Shown here: positions 1 through 6,650 of the stretch, in pieces
Layout of the letters: each line of letters begins with the position of its first letter
Numbering within the stretch: the stretch's first letter is position 1
NCBI GenBank assembly: GCA_900545035.1
Contig: UQXM01000102.1
Coordinates: 1 to 6,650 of the forward strand
Source: an uncultured Fusobacterium sp.
GTDB lineage: Bacteria > Fusobacteriota > Fusobacteriia > Fusobacteriales > Fusobacteriaceae
Length of the DNA: 6,650 nucleotides
Direction of reading: 5' to 3'
The notes under the pieces: generated by a model
What the model was told of the DNA's origin: nothing
Databases searched by the model: none
What the model saw: the letters and a program-made list of their open reading frames with translations, nothing else
Program-made: the position numbers and the translations under genes

Positions 1-1
1 A

Positions 2-3000
2 GGTCTTGTGGTTACATTTCTGATTACAGGAGCAGTGGCTTTTGGAGCAAGTCTGCCATTTACAGAAGAACAACTAAAGGAACAGGAAATAATTTCTGAA
101 ATGTCTGATGTAGAAAAAGCAGAATATTTTCTAAATGGTTATAATAAAAGTGAGAATATAGACAATTTTAAAACAGAGGGAGATATTTTTACTTCTGATG
201 CAGGAAAAATTAATGTTAAAAAAGAAAATGGAGAAATTAAAATCACAACATCAGAATTTCAAGCAAATGATTTTAATAAAGAGATTACGCTTGGAAAAGA
301 TGATTTAACGAAAAAAACAGCTGAAAATATAGAAAAATCATTAAATTTGGTTAAAGAAAATGGATTGACTGAAAAAATACAAAACGGTGTAAATAATGGA
401 GTATACACTAAAGCACAACTTGGAAATGGAATAAATAACGGAATAATAATTCATGGGAAAATTAAAGGAGAATATGGCGGACAAGAAGCCAATGCTACTA
501 GTGGTAATAAGATATACAATTACGGAATTATATTAGATACTCAAGTTAAAACTGGAACTGAAGCTGGTTTAAATGGTGGACAAATTATTTATCATAAAAG
601 TAACGCAGAAGCACATAATTTTGGATTAATTCATAGTACAGCAGGGTCAGGGCAATGGGCAAGAGGTGTTTTTGCTAAGTCATCATTCTATAACTATGGA
701 ACAATAATTGCTGAAAAATACTCAGGGCAATATATGGAAGCTCAAGGTGGAACAATTAATTTAGGAGATTTTTCAAAAAATTATGGTGTTTTTAACTATG
801 GTATTATAAATGCTAAAGCTAATGGACAGGAATTTAAAGGAAATCCAGACAATAATATCCAAAAAAATCAATATATAAATCAAGGTAAAATGTTGAACTA
901 TGGTGTTATTACTGCTGAAAAAGGACAGCTTTTTAGAGGAAATGGAGCTCAAAGTTCTGACATGATAAATTACGGTATTATTAATTCACAAAAAGGCGGA
1001 CAGGTTATAGAAAGTGGAACAGCAAAAGGAAATACTGTTGAAAACTATGGTACTATTAAAAATCAAGGAGATTTTGCAATAAATATAGCAGAAGGAAATA
1101 CAGGTATAAACTATGGTACTGTAATAAATAATACAGATAATGTTTTTTCTGATGATACAGTTACAAATAAAGGAATTGTAATTTTAAATAACCATGAAAA
1201 AGGAACAGCTGATGACAGCATAAAAGCAGGAATAAATGAGGGAATTATTCTTGATAAAAACGGAGCAGTTGTAAATGATAATACAGTTGCAGAATATAAA
1301 AATGGAAACAGTGAAATAACAAATACTTTTACAGACAGCAAAACAACTGCTTATGTAACAGGAACAGGAAATAAAATTACTGAAAACTTATCAGATAAAG
1401 TGGTTGGAACAGTTGTAACAGATGATATTTCTAAAACAGGTGCTGTATTTAACGCTGATAAAGATTTAACACTGGAAAATACTATTATCACAGGATATTT
1501 TGAAAACAGCGGAACACTTCTTGATATGGGAAGCAATAATTTAACACTTTTGGGAGATACAAAACTTGTAGCTTCAAGAGATGATTTTAATTCAGATATA
1601 GCAGCTCTTAATATTGACGGAACATTGAAAAAACTTGGAAATGTAGAAATTTCAGGAAAAATTACAGGAACAGGAAAACTTCAAGAAGTTGCAACAAACA
1701 GTGAGGCAGGAGAACATACTGAAAAAATTGAATTAAACGAAATACTCCTTCAAAATGCAACAGAACAAGAAGAAAAATATCTTGCAGGAAATACATCAGA
1801 AGAGAAAAAAGCAAATAACTACACAGAAGTAAGCTATAACGGAGGTCTGGAAACAGAAAAAGTAGTTCTTGATTTTGACAGAACAGCAAAAGATAAAGAA
1901 AATACAATCACATTTACAGATGACCTTTTAATAAAAGGAAAAGACGGAACAGCTATTGACGGAACAAGCACAGAAGCAGGAAATAATATCAATCTTGAAT
2001 TTTCAAGCTTAGATAAAGATAAAGTGCAGGGAGATATCTTACTGGGAGCTTCTGACGATGATATTACAGTAAGCAAAAACGGAGAATACAACCATATTAT
2101 TGACATGGGAGCAGGAAATGACACTTTCACTTTAGGTGATGGCTACTATACAAATAAAGAAATTTTTAATTATAAATTAAATAATACAGAAAAAATAGTT
2201 CTTGACGGAAGAAACTGGTACATTGGAGAAAAAGCAGAACTTAATGCAGGAAATACTGCAAAAGCAGAAGGGAAAACAGAGCTTCATATAGCAGAAAATG
2301 GTTCTCTTTTTGTAGAAATGAATAATAATTTTGGAAAAGAAAATGTTACAACTTCTCTTGATAAAATGGCAAGCGGAGCTGACTTATCAGTTACAACAGG
2401 AGAGGGAGCAGAAGTAAGATTTGTTGTAGGAGATAAATTTGATATTTCTCAAAAACAATTTGATATAGCTCACGATTACAGCGTAAAAGGTGCAGAACTT
2501 GACACTGCAATAATCTTTAAAGGTACAGGAGAAAACGGAAAAGTTCAGGAAGATGAAACAGGAAAAATTACTCTTACTGTAAAAGAGGGGTCTGAACTTG
2601 GATTTACAGGATATGATGAATTTATTTACGACATTGTTCTTGAAGGACTTTCAAAAGATGAAGCTTTAAGAAATGCTGTAAATACACAAAATATGTATCA
2701 ACTTCAAACTATGATAAAAGGTGCTGCAAATACAGTTGAAGCTTTCTATACAACAGGATATGCAGTTACTAAAGATGTTACAGATACATATATGTCTGTG
2801 GTTGAAGATTTTGGAAGAAAAGCTGGAAAAGGAGAATGGATTGCCTACGGAAAATATGTAAATTCAGATACAGAATTTGACGGAGGAAAAGCTTCCAAAG
2901 GATATGACGGAGATATAACAGGTACTGTCGGTATGGTTGAATATGGTGTAAATGACACAACATCATACGGAGTTGTATACGGACAAGGAGATACGGAAGT

Positions 3001-3670
3001 TAATATTGACTGCGGAGGAAAACTTGACGGAGACAACAGTTATTTTGGAGGTTATGTAAAACACAGAACACAAAAAGGAATTGATATTGTAGGAAATATT
3101 GGAATTACTAAGAGTGAACTTGATTTAAGCCTTGCAACAAATGTTGTTCAGGGAGGAACAAACCACCAGATAATTACAGACGGAAAATCTGATGCAGACG
3201 CTCTTACAATAGCAGTAAAAGGAACAAAAGATTATAAAGTATCTGACAGCGTAAGATTACAACCTGTTGTAAGTGCAAGATACAGCTTTATCACTCAAGA
3301 TGAAGTAACAAGTTCTGACGCTAAATTCAGAATGGAAGAACAAGATGTAACAATATTTGAAGGAAGTGTCGGAGGAAATATTATAAAAGATTTTAATGTT
3401 TATAACGGAACATTATCTTTATCAGCAGGTGCTGAATATGTTTTTGCAGATATAAATGCTGACGATAATACAAGATATTACTTATATAGTGAAACAAAAC
3501 CACTTAAATTTACAGAAGAGGAAGAGATAGCGGACAACAGAATAGAGGGACATATCGGAGCAGAATATATCCATGAAAACGGAGTAGGAATAGATGCAAA
3601 ATATGAAATGATATGGACAGATAAAGGAGATACAGACAGAATAACAGCGGGAGTTTCTTACAGATTTTAA
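2..3670 (+). CDS. Autotransporter (type Va) surface protein, 5' end cut by window edge
   Basis: This is a large outer-membrane autotransporter, in which a C-terminal barrel carries its own passenger to the cell surface. Residues are numbered from the GTG at position 8, but the frame is open to the left edge and that GTG lies inside a hydrophobic signal peptide (LVTFLITGAVAFGA), so the true start is upstream. Cleavage probably falls near AVA or FGA. An acidic stretch (about 17-60) follows, then a block of NYG repeats (about 171-370) and long Gly/Asn/Thr-rich beta-helix-like segments (for example 480-560). Two Gly/Asp-rich RTX-like turns occupy 680-712. A helical linker (884-941) leads to a roughly 280-residue beta-barrel (942-1220) with alternating polar/apolar strands and the terminal YRF-stop typical of the family. 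There is no Cys except C1002 in the barrel. No protease, lipase or other catalytic motif was recognised, so an adhesin or surface-structure role is inference. The family call is firm, the passenger function unknown. Confidence 0.93.
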   Translation, partial: GLVVTFLITGAVAFGASLPFTEEQLKEQEIISEMSDVEKAEYFLNGYNKSENIDNFKTEGDIFTSDAGKINVKKENGEIKITTSEFQANDFNKEITLGKDDLTKKTAENIEKSLNLVKENGLTEKIQNGVNNGVYTKAQLGNGINNGIIIHGKIKGEYGGQEANATSGNKIYNYGIILDTQVKTGTEAGLNGGQIIYHKSNAEAHNFGLIHSTAGSGQWARGVFAKSSFYNYGTIIAEKYSGQYMEAQGGTINLGDFSKNYGVFNYGIINAKANGQEFKGNPDNNIQKNQYINQGKMLNYGVITAEKGQLFRGNGAQSSDMINYGIINSQKGGQVIESGTAKGNTVENYGTIKNQGDFAINIAEGNTGINYGTVINNTDNVFSDDTVTNKGIVILNNHEKGTADDSIKAGINEGIILDKNGAVVNDNTVAEYKNGNSEITNTFTDSKTTAYVTGTGNKITENLSDKVVGTVVTDDISKTGAVFNADKDLTLENTIITGYFENSGTLLDMGSNNLTLLGDTKLVASRDDFNSDIAALNIDGTLKKLGNVEISGKITGTGKLQEVATNSEAGEHTEKIELNEILLQNATEQEEKYLAGNTSEEKKANNYTEVSYNGGLETEKVVLDFDRTAKDKENTITFTDDLLIKGKDGTAIDGTSTEAGNNINLEFSSLDKDKVQGDILLGASDDDITVSKNGEYNHIIDMGAGNDTFTLGDGYYTNKEIFNYKLNNTEKIVLDGRNWYIGEKAELNAGNTAKAEGKTELHIAENGSLFVEMNNNFGKENVTTSLDKMASGADLSVTTGEGAEVRFVVGDKFDISQKQFDIAHDYSVKGAELDTAIIFKGTGENGKVQEDETGKITLTVKEGSELGFTGYDEFIYDIVLEGLSKDEALRNAVNTQNMYQLQTMIKGAANTVEAFYTTGYAVTKDVTDTYMSVVEDFGRKAGKGEWIAYGKYVNSDTEFDGGKASKGYDGDITGTVGMVEYGVNDTTSYGVVYGQGDTEVNIDCGGKLDGDNSYFGGYVKHRTQKGIDIVGNIGITKSELDLSLATNVVQGGTNHQIITDGKSDADALTIAVKGTKDYKVSDSVRLQPVVSARYSFITQDEVTSSDAKFRMEEQDVTIFEGSVGGNIIKDFNVYNGTLSLSAGAEYVFADINADDNTRYYLYSETKPLKFTEEEEIADNRIEGHIGAEYIHENGVGIDAKYEMIWTDKGDTDRITAGVSYRF
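518..1120 (+). repeat. Degenerate NYG repeat block in autotransporter passenger
   Basis: The tripeptide Asn-Tyr-Gly (once Asn-Phe-Gly) followed by two or three Ile/Val/Thr residues recurs with its Asn at residues 171, 204, 229, 258, 263, 297, 321, 346 and 368. Apart from the 258/263 doublet, spacing is 22-34 residues. Most copies read like NYG-I/V/T-I-x-(N/A)-x-x-x-GQ, with Gly-Gln recurring about 8-14 residues later. Weaker NNG forms occur just before the block (near residues 130-145) and an NKG form just after. This periodicity suits successive coils of a beta-helix or beta-solenoid, with the Tyr or Phe stacking inside. The fold is inferred; the repeats are seen directly. Confidence 0.8.
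2045..2143 (+). other. RTX-like Gly/Asp-rich turns in the passenger
   Basis: Residues 680-688 read GASDDDITV and residues 701-712 read GAGNDTFTLGDG. Both resemble the hemolysin-type calcium-binding nonapeptide (GGxGxDxUx, where U is a large hydrophobic residue), especially the GNDTF core. Only two imperfect copies are visible, separated by about 12 residues, whereas functional RTX blades usually have several tandem copies. Calcium binding is therefore possible but not shown; the motifs could simply be beta-solenoid turns. Confidence 0.45.
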
Positions 3671-3699
3671 AAATATAACAGCTGATAAATAAAATTTTC

Positions 3700-3777
3700 G
3701 AGATTAAAAATAAATAGAAAATTTTATTATATCATAAATCTCTGCCAAGAGTTTACACTTTCCATAACTTACTCTTG
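3700..3777 (+). other. Two inverted repeats in the 3' region after the autotransporter
   Basis: GAGATT at 3700-3705 is complementary to AATCTC at 3737-3742, with a 31-base AT-rich loop. CAAGAGT at 3746-3752 is complementary to ACTCTTG at 3771-3777, with an 18-base loop. With the terminator hairpin that follows, they would give three successive stem-loops in about 130 bases of untranslated RNA. This could be a structured 3' UTR that stabilises or processes the autotransporter mRNA, or the body of a small RNA. A TATAAC at 3674-3679 could serve as a -10 box, but no good -35 lies upstream, so a separate promoter is not supported. The repeats are seen; any role is inferred. Confidence 0.35.
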
Positions 3778-3799
3778 CCAGAAATCCCTAAAAATTTGG

Positions 3800-3837
3800 A
3801 AAAGCGGTACAAGTAATTTTGTACCGCTTTTCTCTTT
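3800..3837 (+). terminator. Rho-independent terminator with perfect 13-bp stem
   Basis: AAAAGCGGTACAA (3800-3812) pairs perfectly with TTGTACCGCTTTT (3819-3831) across a six-base loop, GTAATT. A pyrimidine-rich tail (CTCTTTCTT) follows. It lies 130 bases after the autotransporter stop and before the next promoter, so it should end the autotransporter transcript or a small RNA made from the 3' region. The A-rich left flank could let it work weakly in reverse, but no convergent gene is seen. Confidence 0.88.
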
Positions 3838-3856
3838 CTTTCTGTTCTGTTTTTAT

Positions 3857-3885
3857 TTGTTAAATTATGATATACTATATATAAA
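3857..3885 (+). promoter_or_regulatory. Putative sigma-70-type promoter of the ATPase/nuclease gene
   Basis: TTGTTA (3857-3862, 4 of 6 to consensus) and TATAAA (3880-3885, 5 of 6) are separated by 17 bases. An overlapping alternative is an extended -10, TGATATACT (3868-3876), with a weaker -35. Either would start transcription roughly 25-40 bases before the ATG at 3919. The promoter lies just after the upstream terminator, which supports independent transcription of this gene. Confidence 0.6.
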
Positions 3886-3918
3886 AGGAAGATTTTCGGA
3901 AATAACGGAGGTGCGACT

Positions 3919-5550
3919 ATGAAAAAAATTCCTATCGGAGTGGAAGATTTCAGAGAAATAACAGAAAATGATTATTGCTATATAGACAAAACAAAATTAA
4001 TAGAGGAAATTATAAAAGACGGCTCAAAAGTGAAACTTTTTACTCGTCCGAGAAGATTTGGAAAAACTCTAAATATGTCTACATTAAAATATTTTTTTGA
4101 TATAAAGGAAGCCGAAAGAAACAGAAAACTTTTTAAAGATTTGTATATAGAAAACTCTCCTGTATTTTCAGAGCAGGGAAAATATCCTGTAATATTTATT
4201 TCTATGAAAGGGATAGCAAATAATAATTTTAATGAGGTTTTGGAAAAAATAAGAGAAAAAATATCGGAACTGTTTGATGAACATAAAAATGTTTTGGAAA
4301 GTTTAGATGAATTTGATTCCCAAAAATTTAAGGATTATATATATGGAAATGTGGACAAAGCTAAACTTGAAAATTCTCTTGTATTTCTTACAAAAGTATT
4401 AAATTATTATTATAATCAGTCTGTTGTTTTATTAATTGATGAATATGATTCAATAATAATCAATGCTTATGAAAATGGATATTATAAAGAGATGATTAAT
4501 TTTCTGAAAGGTTTTTACGGAGATGTTTTAAAAACAAATCAGTATCTGAAAATGGGAGTTCTTACAGGAATAGTGAGAGTTGCACAGGCAGGAATATTCT
4601 CAGACCTTAATAATTTAATGGTTCATACTGTTTTAAACAAAGATGAATACAGTGAATGTTTTGGACTTAATGAAAACGAAGTTGAAAAAACACTCCACGA
4701 TTACAATATTGAATATAAAACAGAAGATGTAAAATCTTGGTATAACGGTTATAAATTTGGAAATGTTAATGTATATAATCCTTGGAGCATTTTAAATTAT
4801 ATTTATTACAAAGAACTTAAAGCTTATTGGGTAAACACAAGTTCAAATGTGGTAATAAAAGAAATGCTTAAAAATTCTGATTCAAGAGTATTTAAAACTC
4901 TTGAAGACTTATTTGCCAAAAAAGATGTACCTGTAACAATAAGCGATAACATAGCTCTTGGAAAACATCTTTCTCCAAGTGAAATATGGGAACTTTTGCT
5001 GTTTTCAGGTTATTTAACAATAAAAGATAAAATAGATGAAGATGAATATATTGTAAGAATACCAAACCAAGAAATATTATCTTTCTTTAAGAAAACATTC
5101 CTTACAATATTGTTCGGAGAACTTCAGACAGTAAAAGATGTAAAATATGCACTGTTTAACAAAGATATAAGAGGATTGAAAAAAATAATAGAAAGTCTTG
5201 TTCTTCATGCGGTAAGTTTCTACGATACAGATGAAAGATATGAAAATAATTATCAAATGCTTTTATCAGGATTTTTCTATGCACTTGAGGGAATATATTT
5301 TGTTTATCCCAATATGGAGAGCGGAGACGGAAGACCTGATATAATATTGGAGCCGTTGGATAAAAAACACCCTGCCTATATTTTTGAACTGAAAAAATTA
5401 AAAACAAAAGCTGTTGAAAAAGAAACAGAAAAGGCACTGGAACAGATAGAAGAAAACAGATATGACAGTGTTTTAAAAAGAAAAGGAATATCAGAAATAA
5501 TAAAAATAGGAATAGTATTTGATAAAAAGAAAGTGGAATTTAGATATTAA
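3919..5550 (+). CDS. AAA-ATPase-like / PD-(D/E)XK nuclease-like family protein
   Basis: This complete 543-residue cytoplasmic protein starts at an ATG five bases after a strong GGAGGTG ribosome site. The N-terminus (IPIGVEDFREI..., then DYCYIDKT) and the P-loop-like RPRRFGKT (43-50) are hallmarks of the AAA-ATPase-like family PF09820. That loop keeps Gly-Lys-Thr but lacks the full GxxxxGK[ST] pattern. Walker B is LLIDEYDS (171-178), with D174 and E175. Further family blocks are LTGIVRVAQAGIFSDLNN, WYNGYKFG, VYNPWSILNY and YWVNTSSN. The C-terminal part fits the PD-(D/E)XK domain of the DUF1703/PF08011 type, with GRPD (471-474) and ELK (490-492) giving the D...ExK core. There is no signal peptide or membrane segment. 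Paralogues are typically abundant in anaerobe genomes, but their role is unknown; mobile-element or defence links are suggestions only. Length is normal for the family and the reading frame is intact. It is flanked by its own promoter and terminator, so it appears monocistronic. Confidence 0.92.
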   Translation: MKKIPIGVEDFREITENDYCYIDKTKLIEEIIKDGSKVKLFTRPRRFGKTLNMSTLKYFFDIKEAERNRKLFKDLYIENSPVFSEQGKYPVIFISMKGIANNNFNEVLEKIREKISELFDEHKNVLESLDEFDSQKFKDYIYGNVDKAKLENSLVFLTKVLNYYYNQSVVLLIDEYDSIIINAYENGYYKEMINFLKGFYGDVLKTNQYLKMGVLTGIVRVAQAGIFSDLNNLMVHTVLNKDEYSECFGLNENEVEKTLHDYNIEYKTEDVKSWYNGYKFGNVNVYNPWSILNYIYYKELKAYWVNTSSNVVIKEMLKNSDSRVFKTLEDLFAKKDVPVTISDNIALGKHLSPSEIWELLLFSGYLTIKDKIDEDEYIVRIPNQEILSFFKKTFLTILFGELQTVKDVKYALFNKDIRGLKKIIESLVLHAVSFYDTDERYENNYQMLLSGFFYALEGIYFVYPNMESGDGRPDIILEPLDKKHPAYIFELKKLKTKAVEKETEKALEQIEENRYDSVLKRKGISEIIKIGIVFDKKKVEFRY

Positions 5551-5567
5551 TATTTTTTATAAAAATG

Positions 5568-5596
5568 AGAGGTCTGAGAATTCAGCCTCTTTTTTT
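5568..5596 (+). terminator. Rho-independent terminator of the ATPase/nuclease gene
   Basis: AGAGG (5568-5572) and CTGA (5574-5577) pair with TCAG (5582-5585) and CCTCT (5586-5590), leaving T5573 bulged and a GAAT loop. A run of seven T ends at 5596. The hairpin begins 17 bases after the stop codon at 5550, so it most likely terminates that transcript. Confidence 0.88.
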
Positions 5597-5734
5597 ATTT
5601 GGAAATTTTTATAAAAAATAAAATTTTTAAAAATCCGAATACTGCACCGAACAAAGTTCAAAAAATCAAAACCTGATAAATTAAGAAGTTATAAAAAAAG
5701 AGTACATTAAATTAGGAACAAATAAATGTTTTAA

Positions 5735-5762
5735 TTGTTATCTACCCAATATCTTCTATAAG
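5735..5762 (+). promoter_or_regulatory. Putative sigma-70-type promoter of the ABC importer gene
   Basis: TTGTTA (5735-5740) and TATAAG (5757-5762, 5 of 6 to consensus) are separated by 16 bases and lie about 45-50 bases upstream of the lipoprotein ATG. The -35 hexamer is identical to the one proposed for the gene upstream. The preceding stretch (about 5597-5700) is very AT-rich and otherwise holds only a short dyad, GAAC-AAA-GTTC (5649-5659). No T-box or other riboswitch signature was recognised. Confidence 0.45.
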
Positions 5763-5815
5763 TGATATCATTAACACATACAAAATAAAAGAGCAGAAAA
5801 CGGGAGATGATAATT

Positions 5816-6650
5816 ATGAACTTAAAAAAATTAGGAATTATATTACTGGGAGCTTTAATGATTACAGGATGCGGACAATCCAAAAATGAAAAAATAGACA
5901 TAGGTATTACGCAAATAATAGAACATGCTGCACTCGATGCAACAGTTGAAGGGTTTAAACAGGCTCTTGCAGATAAAGGATATGGAGAAGATAAAATAAA
6001 TATAGAATATCAAAATGCTCAGGGAGATTTTGGAACGGCACAAACAATAGCAACATCATATGCACAATCAGGAAAAGATTTGGTACTTGCGGTTTCCACT
6101 CCGTCAGCACAAGCTATGTACAATGCTTCAAAAGAAATTCCGATTTTGATAACAGCAGTAACTGACCCTGCAACAGTAGGACTTACAGGAGACAATATTA
6201 CAGGAACAAGTGATATGGCACCTGTAAACAAACAGGTAGACCTTATAAATACTCTTCTTCCTGAAACAAAAACAATCGGAGTTGTATACAATACAAGTGA
6301 GGAAAATTCTCTTGTACTTGTAAAAAAATTAAAAGAGGAAAGCCAAAGATACGGATACACAATAATTGAAAAAGGAATTACAAATATCAACGAAGTCGGT
6401 CCTGCACTTGATGTAATTTTAAAAGAAATTGATGTTTTATACACACCAACAGATAATTTGATTGTTGCCTCAACACCAATTGTTCTTGAAAAAGCAAATG
6501 CAGCAGCTGTTCCTGTTATTGGGTGTATAGATGATCAGATTAAACAAGGGGCACTTGCGACAGAAACAATAGATTATAAACAGCTTGGATATCAAACAGG
6601 AGAAATTGCAGTAAAAATACTTGAGGGAGCAAAACCAATTCACTTGACGT
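5816..6650 (+). CDS. ABC transporter substrate-binding lipoprotein, TrpX/PF04392 family, 3' end cut
   Basis: This is the solute receptor of an ABC importer, tethered outside the inner membrane as a lipoprotein. The first 278 residues are visible and the frame is open at the right edge. The ATG follows GGGAG (5802-5806) by nine bases. A Lys-Lys hydrophobic signal ends in the lipobox ITGC, with C19 as the lipidated residue. The mature part matches the TrpX-like family: DIGITQIIEHAALDATVEGF (28-47), AVSTPSAQAMYNAS, ILITAVTDPATVGL, ITGTSDMAPVNKQVDLI, LYTPTDN (208-214), GCIDDQIKQGALAT (236-249) and IDYKQLGYQTGEIAVKILEG. Family members usually have about 320 residues, so only the C-terminal few dozen are missing. 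In relatives this gene is followed by a permease and an ATPase gene, which would lie beyond the window. Known substrates in the family include aromatic amino acids, but the ligand cannot be read from this sequence. No regulatory element was found that would settle it. Confidence 0.92.
   Translation, partial: MNLKKLGIILLGALMITGCGQSKNEKIDIGITQIIEHAALDATVEGFKQALADKGYGEDKINIEYQNAQGDFGTAQTIATSYAQSGKDLVLAVSTPSAQAMYNASKEIPILITAVTDPATVGLTGDNITGTSDMAPVNKQVDLINTLLPETKTIGVVYNTSEENSLVLVKKLKEESQRYGYTIIEKGITNINEVGPALDVILKEIDVLYTPTDNLIVASTPIVLEKANAAAVPVIGCIDDQIKQGALATETIDYKQLGYQTGEIAVKILEGAKPIHLT

Noticed and set aside
8..10. GTG as the true start of the autotransporter
   Set aside because: It sits inside the hydrophobic signal peptide with no positively charged N-region before it and no room in the window for a ribosome site. 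The frame stays open to the left edge, so the start is most likely outside the window.
1111..2130. Minus-strand open frames of 60-100 codons opposite the autotransporter passenger
   Set aside because: They are antisense shadows of a strongly biased coding frame, rich in Ser/Phe/Leu/Pro runs, without ribosome sites or recognisable domains.
3691..3725. Two copies of AAAATTTT as a direct repeat or attachment site
   Set aside because: Low-complexity AT palindromes of this size are common in DNA this AT-rich, and no recombinase or matching distant copy is present.
5649..5659. GAAC-AAA-GTTC dyad as a repressor operator
   Set aside because: Four-base arms are expected by chance, and the site lies about 75 bases upstream of the proposed -35. 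No matching second copy was seen near the other promoter.
5597..5815. T-box or other riboswitch leader for the importer gene
   Set aside because: I found no T-box core sequence, and no terminator or antiterminator hairpin close to the gene. Only an AT-rich stretch and a short dyad are present.
6019..6444. Minus-strand 141-codon open frame opposite the lipoprotein gene
   Set aside because: It lies wholly inside the well-supported PF04392-type coding sequence, and its protein looks like reverse translation of it rather than any known family.

Overview
The window looks like chromosomal DNA from a Fusobacteriota bacterium (Fusobacterium or a close relative such as Leptotrichia or Sebaldella). 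This is inferred from three things: very AT-rich DNA with strong AGA/GGA/ACA codon preference, a large type V autotransporter that requires an outer membrane, and Gram-positive-like promoters, strong Shine-Dalgarno sites and hairpin-plus-U terminators. No species marker is present, so the assignment is tentative.

All three genes lie on the + strand and appear to be separate transcription units. (1) Positions 2-3670 hold the nearly complete autotransporter gene. The left window edge cuts its signal peptide. It has a long passenger with an N-terminal NYG repeat block, beta-helix-like middle parts and two glycine/aspartate-rich turns, followed by a helical linker and a C-terminal 12-strand-type beta-barrel ending in Phe. 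(2) Positions 3671-3918 are intergenic, with two inverted repeats, a perfect 13-bp terminator hairpin and a promoter. (3) Positions 3919-5550 encode a complete AAA-ATPase-like/PD-(D/E)XK nuclease-like protein of unknown biological role, with its own promoter and terminator. (4) Positions 5551-5815 hold that terminator, an AT-rich stretch and a second promoter. (5) From 5816 to the right edge runs the lipoprotein of an ABC importer of the TrpX/PF04392 type. Its last few dozen residues and the expected permease and ATPase genes lie beyond the window.

The three genes do not form a visible pathway: one is a surface protein, one a putative nucleic-acid-acting ATPase/nuclease, and one an uptake lipoprotein. 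The most useful leads are the modular repeat block in the autotransporter with codon use unlike the rest of the gene, the RTX-like turns in its passenger, the structured 3' region after it, and the stand-alone ATPase/nuclease gene. I saw no convincing new multi-gene system, CRISPR array, tRNA, rRNA or insertion sequence.
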